From the NCBI GenBank assembly GCA_002336805.1, contig DDEZ01000010.1, forward strand, positions 124,001-188,000: a stretch of DNA of 64,000 nt, given 5' to 3'. Shown piece after piece: positions 8,332 through 18,240 of this stretch (position 1 is its first letter; every line of letters begins with the position of its first letter). The notes beneath the pieces are model-generated. The model was given only the letters and a program-made list of their open reading frames with translations, searched no databases and was not told where the DNA came from. Source of the DNA: Bacteroidetes bacterium UBA1941. GTDB lineage: Bacteria; Bacteroidota; Bacteroidia; Chitinophagales; LD1. The position numbers were made by a program, and so were the translations under genes.

Positions 8332-9045
8332 ATGAGAAAATATCACCTCCTATTCCTTTTGACAATGATCTGCCGCTGTGCGGTGGCAGCAGATAATAGC
8401 AGCGATAAGAAACTTTTTATTGGTGTAAATTTTGCGCCGGGAGTAGGGTTTCGTACTCTGCATCTCTCGGATGGGAGCGGTGGCCGGGCGGAGGCTTATG
8501 CTTTGTACCAACAAAATGATAAGCCAATATTTGGCTATAATATCGGAGCAGACGTTACTTATCAGTTCACGCGAACAATAGGACTGCAAACTGGAGTATC
8601 CTATTCGATGAAGGGACTTTTATATAGTGCGCAGTCCATGTTTAGCTCTACTCCCACGACTCTCTCGACATTGTATCGTTTCCACTTTGTAGATATACCT
8701 GTGCAAGCCAGATTTTACGCCGGCAAAAGTAAAGTAAAGTTTGTCGGAGGGGTAGGTCCTGTGTTTGATTTCCTTTTCGGTCAGCAAAACATATCAGAAG
8801 CAGTAGAGAATGGACATACCACATATCATAGTAGTCACACCTACCTGCCCGCACCCAAAGGCCCAAACATCTTCACCATGTCGGCCATGGCCAGTGCAGG
8901 GATAGACTATCGTATCAATGGCCTGATGGGTATCCGGGCAGAACCGTATTTCAGCCATGGATTCTTGCCCTTTGTCTCTAATGGTATCAGGACATATTTT
9001 TGGAATGCTGGTGTCAACTGCGCTTTCTACTTCGGAGTGAAATAA
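8332..9045 (+). CDS. Outer-membrane beta-barrel protein (PorT-like fold)
   Basis: This 237-residue exported protein begins with a cleavable signal peptide (basic start MRKYH, hydrophobic LLFLLTMICRCAVA, cleavage near residue 19-20). The remainder alternates polar and aromatic/hydrophobic residues, as in small outer-membrane barrels. Examples are IGVNFAPGVGFRT, FGYNIGADVTYQFTRTIGLQTGVSYSMKG, IPVQARFYAGKSKVKFVGGVGP and a final strand ending NAGVNCAFYFGVK with an aromatic near the C-terminus. It belongs to the broad PorT/OmpW-like group of Bacteroidota barrels whose individual functions are mostly unknown. It stands alone between two leftward genes. Confidence 0.75.
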   Translation: MRKYHLLFLLTMICRCAVAADNSSDKKLFIGVNFAPGVGFRTLHLSDGSGGRAEAYALYQQNDKPIFGYNIGADVTYQFTRTIGLQTGVSYSMKGLLYSAQSMFSSTPTTLSTLYRFHFVDIPVQARFYAGKSKVKFVGGVGPVFDFLFGQQNISEAVENGHTTYHSSHTYLPAPKGPNIFTMSAMASAGIDYRINGLMGIRAEPYFSHGFLPFVSNGIRTYFWNAGVNCAFYFGVK

Positions 9046-9048
9046 CTA

Positions 9049-9960
9049 TCACACGTTCCAAACCTGCCCTGCGGCAAATAGAATAGAAAATAGAAACGTA
9101 GAGATAGCCAGCTGCGGCAGGTAGGGGTCAAACTCACGCGGCTCTTTCACACGCCATACCAGCAGTACATTGCGCCAGAAGAGGGGCATGGTGAGTATGA
9201 AAATAAAAGCCACAGACGAAACCAGGTGCATGGCTACAAAGGCGATAGCAGCAGCCCAGCCTACGGTGATCAGCAGTGTGTGGTAGATACGTGCATTGCG
9301 GTCGCCCATTTTTACCACGATGGTGTTCTTGCCGGCTTTGGCATCGCTGAGGCGGTCGCGCATGTTATTCAGGTTGAGCACGCCGGTGGCAAAGCAGCCC
9401 ACCGCCACACCCGGCAGCAGCACCGACCAGTCCAGCACATGAGCCTGCAGGTAGTAGCTACCACCCACCCCCACGAGGCCGAAGAAGAGCAGCACAAACA
9501 CATCTCCCATACCGTGATAGCCATAGGCACCCGAGCCGATGGTATACTTTAGCGCAGCGACTATGGCACCGATACCGATAGCCAGGAATAGGAGCGCCGT
9601 GACAGCCTGCTCACGCAGCGAGGCGAAGATCAGCCCACAGCCACTCAGCAGGCACAGTGCGCCACAGATGATGATAGCAGTACGTATCTCTGCAAAGGAC
9701 AGGATACCGGCCTGTATGGCCCTCTTAGGGCCTATGCGGTCATCGTTGTCAGTGCCTTTCTCACTATCGCCATAATCATTGGCCAGGTTGGATAATACTT
9801 GTAGCAAAAGCGTAGTGAGCAGTGCCAGCCCGAATACCAACCGACTAAACTGCTGGTGATAGGGGATAAACGATCCCACAATTATACATGAGAAGGAGAG
9901 GGGCAGTGTACGCAGGCGAAAGGCGTACAGCCAGGCTTTGACTTTTGACGGCTGATCCAT
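9049..9960 (-). CDS. menA: 1,4-dihydroxy-2-naphthoate polyprenyltransferase (MenA)
   Basis: A UbiA-superfamily membrane prenyltransferase that attaches the polyprenyl tail to 1,4-dihydroxy-2-naphthoate, giving demethylmenaquinone. The 303-residue protein has about eight membrane helices. The first Asp-rich motif, NLANDYGDSEKGTD (58-71), binds the Mg2+-diphosphate. The second lies at NMRDRLSDAKAGK (199-211). RAIQAG after the first motif is typical of MenA. The other menaquinone genes are not in the window. Like the sterol genes nearby it draws on polyprenyl diphosphates, but nothing in the sequence links their regulation. Confidence 0.92.
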   Translation of the reverse strand: MDQPSKVKAWLYAFRLRTLPLSFSCIIVGSFIPYHQQFSRLVFGLALLTTLLLQVLSNLANDYGDSEKGTDNDDRIGPKRAIQAGILSFAEIRTAIIICGALCLLSGCGLIFASLREQAVTALLFLAIGIGAIVAALKYTIGSGAYGYHGMGDVFVLLFFGLVGVGGSYYLQAHVLDWSVLLPGVAVGCFATGVLNLNNMRDRLSDAKAGKNTIVVKMGDRNARIYHTLLITVGWAAAIAFVAMHLVSSVAFIFILTMPLFWRNVLLVWRVKEPREFDPYLPQLAISTFLFSILFAAGQVWNV

Positions 9961-10213
9961 GAGGCGCGAAAGTACGGTTTTTGTGGTTGTCGGGATACAG
10001 AGGTAGTGTCCTTGAAGAAAATGGATAAATATTGACCCACTATCGGTCTAGGATTGAGGGAGCTAAAATAATGCTGTTGTCACACTTAAAATACTAAAAT
10101 ATTCATTTGTTGATAAAATCTAGTCTTTTACAAATATAACTTGTATGAATAATGAATGCATGTACTCATTCTTTGCGTATACTATTTAAATTTAATAAGG
10201 AAAACCTAAACCC

Positions 10214-13192
10214 ATGGGCCTGGGCCAAAACGACCTACAGTTTAAGCAGTTTCTTAAAGCTGCTTCCGTTCTGCTGCCACTCACAGTTTTTACTGTGGGT
10301 TGCATGGTTTTGGCTGGCTGGCAGTGGGATATAGAGGTGCTACGGAGGCCACTGCCTCATCTGGCAGCTATGAACCCCCTATCTGCTGTCTTGTTTATAG
10401 TAAGTAGTTTCTCTTTGCTGCTGTGCCGCGCTGGCACACGCTACAGGTACATCTCGCTCATACTTGCAGTAGCAGGACTTATCGTAGCTGCCTTGAGGTT
10501 GGTAGATGCTGCTGGTGGATTAGGATGGGACGTAGATCTCGTCTTTTTTCGCCATCGTCTCTGGCTGGCAGAACCCGGCAATGTATCCAACCGCATGGGG
10601 CTGAATACTGCTTTGGGGTTCTTGCTCATATACGGGTCCCTTATGCTCACATACATCAGGAGGAGTATACTGATGCAGAGGGCTGCTGTAGGTCTGGCGC
10701 TGGCAGCTATGGTGCTAGGCACTTTTTCATTGCTTTGCTATCTCTATTATGTGCCTGAGTTTTATTCCCTGCTGGGGCATCTGCCCATCTCGGTGCATTC
10801 TTCTATCTCCTTTATGCTGATGGCTGCTGCCATCGCGGGCATCCATGAAGAGGTACCTCTTATGCGCGCTATCAGCAGCCGGCACTACGGCGGTGTCATA
10901 GCCCGTAGGCTCATACCTGCTATCATTGTTTTACCTGTTCTGTTTGGCTATTTGCGTCTGTATGCCTCCTGGGTCAGGCCATTTAGCACGGAGCTGGGAG
11001 TAGCTTTTCTTATCACGCTTATCATCATCTCTCTCCTGGGGCTCACCTGGTATCTCGCAGCCTTGCTCAATAGGTCCGATGCCCTGCGCACCGAGGCCGA
11101 GGTCAAGCTGCAAAAGTTTAATACCGACCTGCGCCAGGATGTATCACGCCAAACCCGCAAGATACTGGACAATGAGCAGCAGTTTCGCGAGAAGATGGAC
11201 AACATGCGCGAAGGTATACAGATCATAGACCATGACTGGCGCTATGTATATGTGAATGATGCCCTCGTAGCACAGAGCCACTATACCCGTGAGCAGCTAC
11301 TGGGGCATACTCCTATGGAGCTCTACCCGGGTGTAGAAAGCACCGAGCTGTATAGGGTGCTGCAATCCGTCATGACAGGCAGGGTCGCCCAGCGCACAGA
11401 AAATGTATTTACTTTCCCGGACGGTAGCCAGAATTTTTTCGACCTCAGTATACAGCCTGTGCCTGAGGGTATTTTCATATTGTCTGTAGACATAACACAG
11501 CAGCGTAGAAATGAGCTCCATATAATAAAGATGAATCGCTTGTATTCATTTATAAGCGCTGTCAACCAAAGCATAGTGCATATCCGTGGTGAAGAAGAGC
11601 TGCTGGATAAACTCTGCGACATTGCATTAGATATAGGTTCATTCAATAGTGTTTGGATAGGCCGGGTCAATGATCAGGATAAGCTTGACTTGTCTATAAT
11701 GATGCCGACAGGCAATGGAAAATCAGAAGTGGCTGCCTTCTCTGGTATAGCCCCTGATGACCAGTTTTTTAATACTGCACCTATAGGCATCGCATGGCGC
11801 ACTGGTCAGTATGCAGTAAGTAACGATGCCCAGAATGATCCGCGCCTCACACCATGGCATGATCAGATGCGCGAAGCCAATATAAAATCGGTTATCGCCT
11901 TTCCCATCAAAAAATATGGCGAGATCATAGGAGTTTTCGGCTTCGATTCTGGATCGGTCAGTTTCTTTGATACAGATGAGATTGCCCTTTTGGAAGAAGT
12001 GGCAGGGGATATTTCTTTTGCTATGGAGGTCATGGAGCAGGACCGCCAGCGTAGCGCTGCCGAAAGGCGGCTGCAGATCAACGAGTCTCATTTGGAGAGG
12101 GCGCAGGCTCTGGCACATGTAGGTCATTGGGAGGTTAGCTTTGCTACAGGCCGCGCAGTATGGTCAGCAGAATCCTGCCGGATGTTTGGTTTAGATCCTT
12201 CAGATAATATCCAATCCTATGAGACCTGGCTCTCATTCATTCATCCTGATGATGTAGAGGCCGTGCTGGCAGCAAACAGGAAGGCGGAGGCGCTACTATC
12301 AGGCACCTCTATGGATCACCGTATCATCCGGCGCGATGGTACAGTGCGCTACCTGCACTCAGAGGCTAAGTATGAGCTGAATGAACAAGGTCAGCCTATA
12401 GGCATGTACGGTATCTCACAGGATATCACCGAGCGCAAACTGGCAGAGGATGAGATACACCAGCTCAATGAGCAACTGGAGCACCGTGTGGAGGAGCGCA
12501 CTGCCGAACTCACTGAGGCCAATAAAGCGCTGGAGGCTTTCAGCTACTCGGCATCGCATGATCTGCGGGCACCGCTGCGTGCTATCAGTGGCTATATAGG
12601 CGTGATCAATGAGGAGTACGGCAAAGACTTTAATGAGGACCTGACGCAGCTATTTGCTCAGGTGAGCGGAGGGGCTAAACGTATGAATGTGATCATAGAT
12701 GATATGCTCACGCTGGCCCAATACTCGAAGGGCTCTCTGCAGCTCACAGACGTGGATATGGATATGCTCGCACAGGCAGTGTGGGACAATCTGGCGCTGA
12801 CAGCTCCTCATCGTGCTATACTGATCAAAGATAAACTACCGGTGATCAAGGGCGACTTCTCCATGCTTCAGCAGGTTATATTCAATCTTTTCTCCAATGC
12901 GATCAAATACTCCTCCAAGAAGGATAAACCTCAGGTAAAAACAGGTGCCACACGCACTGCGACCGACGTCATTTTTTATATACAGGACAACGGTGCTGGC
13001 TTTGATATGACAGCCTACAGTAAGCTGTTCGGAGCCTTCCAGAGACTGCATGGTGCCAATGAGTTTGAAGGCACGGGTGTAGGCCTGCTCCTGGTCAAGC
13101 GCATCATAGAGAAACATGGCGGCCAGGTATGGGCTGAGGGTAGGGTGGGAGAGGGCGCTACATTTTATTTTTCGCTGCCTATACAGAGCTGA
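10214..13192 (+). CDS. Membrane PAS/GAF sensor histidine kinase
   Basis: This large sensor kinase of about 992 residues detects an unknown signal and autophosphorylates on histidine. The N-terminal 290 residues hold about eight membrane helices in an MASE-like arrangement. A PAS domain follows (about 315-430, with FREKMDNMREGIQIIDHDWRY), then a GAF domain (about 440-620), a second PAS/PAC (about 630-750, with WSAESCRMFGLDP and YGISQDITERK), a short coiled coil, and the kinase core. The phosphoacceptor is His782 in SASHDLRAPLR. The ATP-binding N box (NLFSNAIKYSS), G1 (DNGAGFDM) and G2 (GTGVGLLLVKRI) are intact. No receiver domain is fused and no response regulator is adjacent, so the partner is encoded elsewhere. 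About 250 bases without a gene precede it. Confidence 0.93.
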   Translation: MGLGQNDLQFKQFLKAASVLLPLTVFTVGCMVLAGWQWDIEVLRRPLPHLAAMNPLSAVLFIVSSFSLLLCRAGTRYRYISLILAVAGLIVAALRLVDAAGGLGWDVDLVFFRHRLWLAEPGNVSNRMGLNTALGFLLIYGSLMLTYIRRSILMQRAAVGLALAAMVLGTFSLLCYLYYVPEFYSLLGHLPISVHSSISFMLMAAAIAGIHEEVPLMRAISSRHYGGVIARRLIPAIIVLPVLFGYLRLYASWVRPFSTELGVAFLITLIIISLLGLTWYLAALLNRSDALRTEAEVKLQKFNTDLRQDVSRQTRKILDNEQQFREKMDNMREGIQIIDHDWRYVYVNDALVAQSHYTREQLLGHTPMELYPGVESTELYRVLQSVMTGRVAQRTENVFTFPDGSQNFFDLSIQPVPEGIFILSVDITQQRRNELHIIKMNRLYSFISAVNQSIVHIRGEEELLDKLCDIALDIGSFNSVWIGRVNDQDKLDLSIMMPTGNGKSEVAAFSGIAPDDQFFNTAPIGIAWRTGQYAVSNDAQNDPRLTPWHDQMREANIKSVIAFPIKKYGEIIGVFGFDSGSVSFFDTDEIALLEEVAGDISFAMEVMEQDRQRSAAERRLQINESHLERAQALAHVGHWEVSFATGRAVWSAESCRMFGLDPSDNIQSYETWLSFIHPDDVEAVLAANRKAEALLSGTSMDHRIIRRDGTVRYLHSEAKYELNEQGQPIGMYGISQDITERKLAEDEIHQLNEQLEHRVEERTAELTEANKALEAFSYSASHDLRAPLRAISGYIGVINEEYGKDFNEDLTQLFAQVSGGAKRMNVIIDDMLTLAQYSKGSLQLTDVDMDMLAQAVWDNLALTAPHRAILIKDKLPVIKGDFSMLQQVIFNLFSNAIKYSSKKDKPQVKTGATRTATDVIFYIQDNGAGFDMTAYSKLFGAFQRLHGANEFEGTGVGLLLVKRIIEKHGGQVWAEGRVGEGATFYFSLPIQS

Positions 13193-13246
13193 TACTAGAA
13201 CCCATTCACTCTGATACCCGCTCATTTGAATGTGTCGCCAGATATA

Positions 13247-14065
13247 TTACGAATTAACAGAGGCTATAAACGCCACGTTCATGTTTTCATAGAGTTTGGC
13301 AGACAATTCTTCGTATCGTTTGTTGATTTCCTGATCCTGAAATCCCATATCATTCCATGAGCCCATGCCTCCAAATACATTAGAATAGCCAGCGGCAAAA
13401 ATCAATTGCTGATTTGCCAAAGGCATGGTTGCAGGGACCATATCGGTGTGATAAAAACCTTCGGATGGCTTCTCTGATGTTAATGTATTTATGGCTTTCT
13501 CAAAAAAATGATCTGCCCACCAGGTTAAACCTTGTTCAGTAGCAAATTTTTTTATTTCAAGCAGAGTTTCCTTCAGTTGGCTTTTTGTTTTTAATAAAGC
13601 AGGTTTCAATACCCGGATAGGTTGATTGGCATCTATCAGGTCATATGTGACTATCCATATTTTTCTGTCTGATGCCTTTTGATCACCCACTTGCCACTGT
13701 GCAATATAAAAATCTGTGTAGTGATCGTAGACTGCTTCTATAGCCCACGAGCCACCACCGCCTATAAATCCCGCCAACTTGTGATCTCTGGCAAATGATT
13801 GGTCCCTGGAATGATGGTAGTCTAATTTCAAGCTTCTGCAGCCACCTTGCGACAGCAGAGCAAACCACTCATTGGGATTTTGAGCTATGACTTTCTTTTT
13901 AAGTCTGGTAAAAAAGAAGGCCTTTTTCATCGCTTGAAAATCTACAGAAGCGCAATATTGAAAAGTGCTATTGCCGGGATAAAAATCAGATATAGGTTTT
14001 TGCGTTTTGAGATAAGAATTGCCATGAGTCGCCAATGCGATAAGTTGTGCGAGTGGGCCATTCAT
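13247..14065 (-). CDS. Protein of unknown function, A+T-rich
   Basis: I do not recognise this 272-residue protein. It lacks a signal peptide and membrane segments. It is rich in aromatic residues and has a glycine run FIGGGGSWAIEAVYDHY that could form a beta-turn. Segments such as DFYIAQWQVGDQKASDRKIWIVTYDLI suggest a cytosolic alpha/beta protein. It lies 39 bases downstream of mutS on the same strand, so it may be co-transcribed. Its base composition is far lower in G+C than mutS: one 60-base line at 13501 is about 32% G+C by hand count, against 63% at 14521. That fits a recently acquired gene or weak selection. It could belong to a small domain-of-unknown-function family of Bacteroidota. 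Confidence 0.6.
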   Translation of the reverse strand: MNGPLAQLIALATHGNSYLKTQKPISDFYPGNSTFQYCASVDFQAMKKAFFFTRLKKKVIAQNPNEWFALLSQGGCRSLKLDYHHSRDQSFARDHKLAGFIGGGGSWAIEAVYDHYTDFYIAQWQVGDQKASDRKIWIVTYDLIDANQPIRVLKPALLKTKSQLKETLLEIKKFATEQGLTWWADHFFEKAINTLTSEKPSEGFYHTDMVPATMPLANQQLIFAAGYSNVFGGMGSWNDMGFQDQEINKRYEELSAKLYENMNVAFIASVNS

Positions 14066-14104
14066 TTTTCGGGTTTTTAAAGTTCTTGTAGTAAGGCAAG
14101 CTAA

Positions 14105-16726
14105 TCACTCCAGCATTTTTTTCAATTCGTGCAGCTTCATCAGCGCCTCTATCGGCGTCAGCGCATTGATCTCCAGCTTTTCTATCTGAGCCGCTACACC
14201 CTTTAGCTTCGGGTCTGTCATGTCAAACATGCTCATCTGCATTGTCTTGGCCTGCATACCTTTCATCGTGTCTTTGATGTCAGACTGCACGCGCTTAGAC
14301 TCCAGCTCTGCCAGTATCTCATTGGCGCGGTCTACTATCAGGCGCGGCATACCCGCCATCTTCGCCACATGTATACCAAAGCTATGCTCTGAGCCGCCCG
14401 GCACCAGCTTGCGGAGGAAGATCACCTTATTGCCCACCTCTTTGGTAGAGACGTGGTAGTTCTTAATGCGTTCGTATTTATCTGCCAGTTCATTCAGCTC
14501 ATGGTAGTGCGTAGCGAAGAGTGTTCGCGGATGCGCCCGCGGGTAGTTATGCAGAAACTCCGCCAGCGACCAGGCTATCGAGATGCCATCATACGTAGAG
14601 GTGCCACGTCCTATCTCATCCAGCAGGATCAGGCTGCGCGCCGTCAGGTTATTCATGATGCCCGCCGTCTCATTCATCTCCACCATAAAGGTTGACTCAC
14701 CCGCACTCAGGTTATCACTAGCTCCCACCCTCGTGAAGATCTTATCTACAAACCCGATCGTGGCTACTGATGCCGGCACATAGCTGCCTATCTGCGCCAT
14801 CAGCACAATGAGCGCCGTCTGGCGCAGCAGTGCAGATTTACCGCTCATGTTAGGCCCCGTGATCATCAGTATCTGCTGCTGCGTATCATCCAGGTAGACG
14901 TCATTAGGCACGTACTTGTCGCTCACATCGAGCTGCTTCTCTATCACCGGGTGGCGGCCGTCTTTGATATAGATCGTGTGGCTGTCATTCACCTCGGGCT
15001 TCGTATAGCCATTCAGCACGGCCACCTCGGCCATAGACAGAGTGCAGTCTACCTGTGCCGCAGCCTGCGCATTCTGCTGTATCGTCACGGTGAATTCCTT
15101 CACATACCGCACCAGCTCGGCAAATAGCCGCTCCTCCAGCGCTTGTATCTTCTCCTCTGCGCCGAGCACTTTGTGCTCATATTCTTTCAGCTCCTCGGTG
15201 ATATAGCGCTCACAGTTCGCCAGCGTCTGCTTGCGTATCCAGTCTGTCGGCACTTTATGCTTGTGTGTATTGGTCACCTCCAGGTAGTAGCCGAAGACAT
15301 TATTAAAGCCCACTTTCAGCGAGGTGATACCCGTGCGAAGCATCTCCGCCTCCTGTATCTTCAGGATGTATTCCTTGCCCGAGTGCTTGATCTCGCGCAG
15401 CTCATCCAGGTCCTTGTCCACGCCGTCATTGATGAAATCGCCCTTAGAGATCATCGGCCCCGCCTCATCCCGCAGCACATGCGCGATACGTGATGTCAGA
15501 TGGGGGAGGAGAGATACTTTATCTGATAGTTTGGTCAGGCTATCGTGGCCCGATCTGCTCAGTGATTCTTTGATAGGCTCCAGCGCCAGCAGGCCGCGTT
15601 TGAGTTGTGAGATTTCGCGTGGGTTGGCTTTGTCCAGCGCCACTTTAGAGATCAGGCGCTCCATATCGCCCATGTGGCGCAGGTGCTTGCGCAGCTCATC
15701 GCCTGCGCTGTTGCTCTTCACATAGTACTCCACTGCATCCAGCCGCTCCTGTATCGCGCCGAGGTCTATGAGCGGCATCACGATCCAGCGCTTCAGCAGG
15801 CGCGCACCCATGGGGCTCACCGTGCAGTCCAGCACATCCAGCAGCGTACGGCCACCCTGATGCGGGCTATAGACCAGCTCCAGATTGCGGATGGTAAAGC
15901 GGTCCAGCCACACATAGCTCGTCTCGCTGATCCGCGTAAGGCGCGAGATATGCGAGAGGTTGTGGTGCTCGGTATCCTTCAGGTATTGTATCGCAGCGCC
16001 GGCGGCTATGATGGCCGTTTCTTCATTCTCTATACCAAAACCCTTCAGCGAGTTGGTCTCAAATAGCTTTAGCAGCGTGTCGTACGCATGCTCTTTGCTG
16101 TACACCCAGTCCTCCATCCTGTTGGCCGGTATACGGGTGCCAAAGTGCTCTACAAACTCCCGCTGCCGTGCACGCGGATATAGTATCTCTGCCGGGGCCA
16201 GGCCCTGTATGATCTTCTCGATATACGCCAGCGTACCCTCGGCTATCAGAAACTCCCCCGTAGAAATATCTACAAAAGCAGCTCCATACACATCCTTCTC
16301 AAAGAAAACCGAAGCGAGGAAGTTATTCGCTTTTGTATTCAGGATATTATCTCCCGTCACCACACCCGGCGTCACCATCTCCGTCACCCCGCGCTTAACG
16401 ATGCCCTTGGCCAGCTTCGGGTCTTCTAGTTGATCGCAGACCGCTACTTTATAGCCAGCCCTGACCAACTTCGGCAGGTACGTATCCAGCGAGTGGTGAG
16501 GAAAACCGGCCAGCTCCACCTCCGTAGCCTTGCCATTGGCGCGCTTCGTCAGGGTGATGCCCAGCACCCCCGCCGTCGTCACCGCATCCCGCGAGAAGGT
16601 CTCATAAAAGTCCCCTACACGGAAAAGCAGGATCGCATCCGGGTACTTTGCCTTAAAGGTATTGTACTGCTTCATCATCGGTGTCTCCACCTCCGAGCCA
16701 TCATTTTTGATGAGTGTTTTGGCCAT
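14105..16726 (-). CDS. mutS: DNA mismatch repair protein MutS
   Basis: MutS recognises mismatched and looped bases and starts mismatch repair with MutL. At 873 residues it has the normal length of MutS1. The mismatch-reading Phe-x-Glu is present in GDFYE (Phe40, Glu42). The connector, lever and clamp domains follow. The ATPase has its P-loop GPNMSGKS at 624-631, then the Walker B-like LILLDEIGRGTST and the ATHYHEL motif. The C-terminus ends in the short helical region used for tetramer formation. The gene stands divergent from the T9SS cargo gene at 16820 and reads towards the unknown gene at 13247. Confidence 0.98.
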   Translation of the reverse strand: MAKTLIKNDGSEVETPMMKQYNTFKAKYPDAILLFRVGDFYETFSRDAVTTAGVLGITLTKRANGKATEVELAGFPHHSLDTYLPKLVRAGYKVAVCDQLEDPKLAKGIVKRGVTEMVTPGVVTGDNILNTKANNFLASVFFEKDVYGAAFVDISTGEFLIAEGTLAYIEKIIQGLAPAEILYPRARQREFVEHFGTRIPANRMEDWVYSKEHAYDTLLKLFETNSLKGFGIENEETAIIAAGAAIQYLKDTEHHNLSHISRLTRISETSYVWLDRFTIRNLELVYSPHQGGRTLLDVLDCTVSPMGARLLKRWIVMPLIDLGAIQERLDAVEYYVKSNSAGDELRKHLRHMGDMERLISKVALDKANPREISQLKRGLLALEPIKESLSRSGHDSLTKLSDKVSLLPHLTSRIAHVLRDEAGPMISKGDFINDGVDKDLDELREIKHSGKEYILKIQEAEMLRTGITSLKVGFNNVFGYYLEVTNTHKHKVPTDWIRKQTLANCERYITEELKEYEHKVLGAEEKIQALEERLFAELVRYVKEFTVTIQQNAQAAAQVDCTLSMAEVAVLNGYTKPEVNDSHTIYIKDGRHPVIEKQLDVSDKYVPNDVYLDDTQQQILMITGPNMSGKSALLRQTALIVLMAQIGSYVPASVATIGFVDKIFTRVGASDNLSAGESTFMVEMNETAGIMNNLTARSLILLDEIGRGTSTYDGISIAWSLAEFLHNYPRAHPRTLFATHYHELNELADKYERIKNYHVSTKEVGNKVIFLRKLVPGGSEHSFGIHVAKMAGMPRLIVDRANEILAELESKRVQSDIKDTMKGMQAKTMQMSMFDMTDPKLKGVAAQIEKLEINALTPIEALMKLHELKKMLE

Positions 16727-16819
16727 ATCTTAGGAGGCCGAACTTAATAATTATGGGAGAAAGACTAGAGGCAAGAAGTTAACAGCGTTTTTATTAGCTT
16801 TAGATATAATGCCATCTCA

Positions 16820-17650
16820 ATGAAACCTGTCGCTATACTGCTTGTCTCACTGCTCGTATCCTATTCATTGCTGGCGCAAACGCCATATCAGCCTTTTCTT
16901 TCATCTAAGGCGTGGTATGAATATAATAGTACTACTCCAGGCTCTAGCGGTCCGGGTGAACAATATTTCAAAGGAGATACAGCCATCATTAATAACAAGA
17001 TTTATACGTCCATAGTATCTACAGCTGCTCGGACGACTCAGGTAAGGGAAGATACAGTAATGAGAAAAGTATATGAGTTGACAGATAGCGGAGAGATCGT
17101 ATTATATTCTTTTGCTTCTATACCTGGTCAGATCGATACTTTCTTAGGAACACCGACTCTTTTAGATTCTATTACCTCATGGAGTACATACTCCGGCCTC
17201 AGAAGAGCGTTTTGGTATCATGGCTTCCATCGACCCATAATAGAAGGAATAGGGAACATTTTTAATGGAGACATTTTCGGAAACTACCCATCCTACAAAA
17301 TGTTGCATTGCTGCTACAATTCTGATGATCAGCTCATATATCGTATTCATGAACCTTATGCTGCAGATTGCGGCCCGGCACTTGCTATAAGTGATTTGCA
17401 TCTAAGTGCCGAAACTTTAACGATGTATCCTAATCCTGCGAAACGACGAGTCACATTAAAATCATACATGGGATTCACTCATGCTGTCATAACTGCAACA
17501 GATGTTCAAGGTCGAAGCATCCTTCATTTAGAAAATTTTGATTCAGATCAGGTTGAAGTTGATATTGGCCCCGATTACACAGGCTTCATATTTTTTACAA
17601 TCAAAGATCAAGAGGGATATGAGATCAGTAAAAAGGTATTGATAGAATAG
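16820..17650 (+). CDS. Small secreted protein with type A T9SS sorting domain
   Basis: This 276-residue exported protein has an N-terminal signal peptide (MKPVAILLVSLLVSYSLLAQ, cleavage after Ala-Gln region). The C-terminal domain of about 75 residues begins LTMYPNPAKRRVTLKS and ends with a Lys-rich KKVLIE. That is the type A T9SS sorting signature for export across the outer membrane and attachment to the cell surface. The middle section (about 20-200) has no recognisable enzyme motif. Codon use is more A+T-rich than that of mutS beside it, with about 42% G+C in a line counted at 17461. Confidence 0.8.
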   Translation: MKPVAILLVSLLVSYSLLAQTPYQPFLSSKAWYEYNSTTPGSSGPGEQYFKGDTAIINNKIYTSIVSTAARTTQVREDTVMRKVYELTDSGEIVLYSFASIPGQIDTFLGTPTLLDSITSWSTYSGLRRAFWYHGFHRPIIEGIGNIFNGDIFGNYPSYKMLHCCYNSDDQLIYRIHEPYAADCGPALAISDLHLSAETLTMYPNPAKRRVTLKSYMGFTHAVITATDVQGRSILHLENFDSDQVEVDIGPDYTGFIFFTIKDQEGYEISKKVLIE

Positions 17651-17675
17651 TTTTGCGCTTTTGCGTTCTTTGCGG
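17651..17675. repeat. Degenerate TTTGCG-type intergenic repeat
   Basis: Just after the stop of the preceding gene, the sequence carries three closely spaced TTTGCG units (TTTTGCGC, TTTTGCGT, TTTGCGG). Arrays of this kind recur in intergenic gaps of Bacteroidota genomes, and a related pattern lies after the next gene. Function unknown. Confidence 0.45.
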
Positions 17676-17685
17676 TTAATAAACC

Positions 17686-18240
17686 ATGCGCAAACTCCAA
17701 AACTCCGAGCTCCCCCGCCTCACCCCCGAGCAGTTCAAAGCCAATGAGAAGCTACCCGTCATCATCGTGCTGGACAATGTCCGCTCGCACCTCAATGTCG
17801 GCTCCGTCTTCCGCTCAGCAGATGCGTTTCTGATAGAGGCCATCTACCTCTGCGGTATCACCGGCACACCCCCGCACCGCGACATCCACAAGGCCGCCCT
17901 CGGTGCCACCGAGACAGTAGAGTGGAAGTACTTTGATACCACTACAGCAGCCATCCATCAACTCAAAGCCAGCGGCTATCAAATAGCCTCCATAGAGCAG
18001 GCCGAAAACGCCACCATGCTCCAAGATCTAAACTACGCAGGAGAGAAACTAGCCCTCATATTCGGCAACGAAGTAGACGGCGTAGACCAGCAGATCGTCA
18101 CCGCCTCAGACAAAGTAATAGAGATACCACAATATGGCACCAAGCATTCACTCAATATCTCAGTATCCGTAGGGATCGTTCTGTGGGAGGTAAGTAGAAA
18201 TGCATTTCACACAAAGCCCACAAAGAACCCTAAGAATTAA
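17686..18240 (+). CDS. SpoU/TrmH-family RNA 2'-O-methyltransferase
   Basis: This 184-residue SPOUT-class methyltransferase should 2'-O-methylate a ribose in tRNA or rRNA with S-adenosylmethionine. The three SpoU motifs are present. Motif 1 is DNVRSHLNVGSVFRSADAF (residues about 31-49), with the catalytic-type Asn and Arg. Motif 2 is LIFGNEVDGV. Motif 3 is IPQYGTKHSLNISVSVGIVLWE-like, written here only in part: the key elements are the Ser-Leu-Asn followed by Ser-Val. No N-terminal substrate-binding extension is present, so it resembles the short TrmH/TrmL group. The precise RNA target is not determinable. The last ten codons are formed from the same CACAAAG-type repetitive sequence found in the next gap. 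Confidence 0.9.
   Translation: MRKLQNSELPRLTPEQFKANEKLPVIIVLDNVRSHLNVGSVFRSADAFLIEAIYLCGITGTPPHRDIHKAALGATETVEWKYFDTTTAAIHQLKASGYQIASIEQAENATMLQDLNYAGEKLALIFGNEVDGVDQQIVTASDKVIEIPQYGTKHSLNISVSVGIVLWEVSRNAFHTKPTKNPKN

Noticed and set aside
9961..10213. A gene or RNA in the 253-base gap before the histidine kinase
   Set aside because: Only short A+T-rich frames are visible, with no structured RNA or perfect -7 element.
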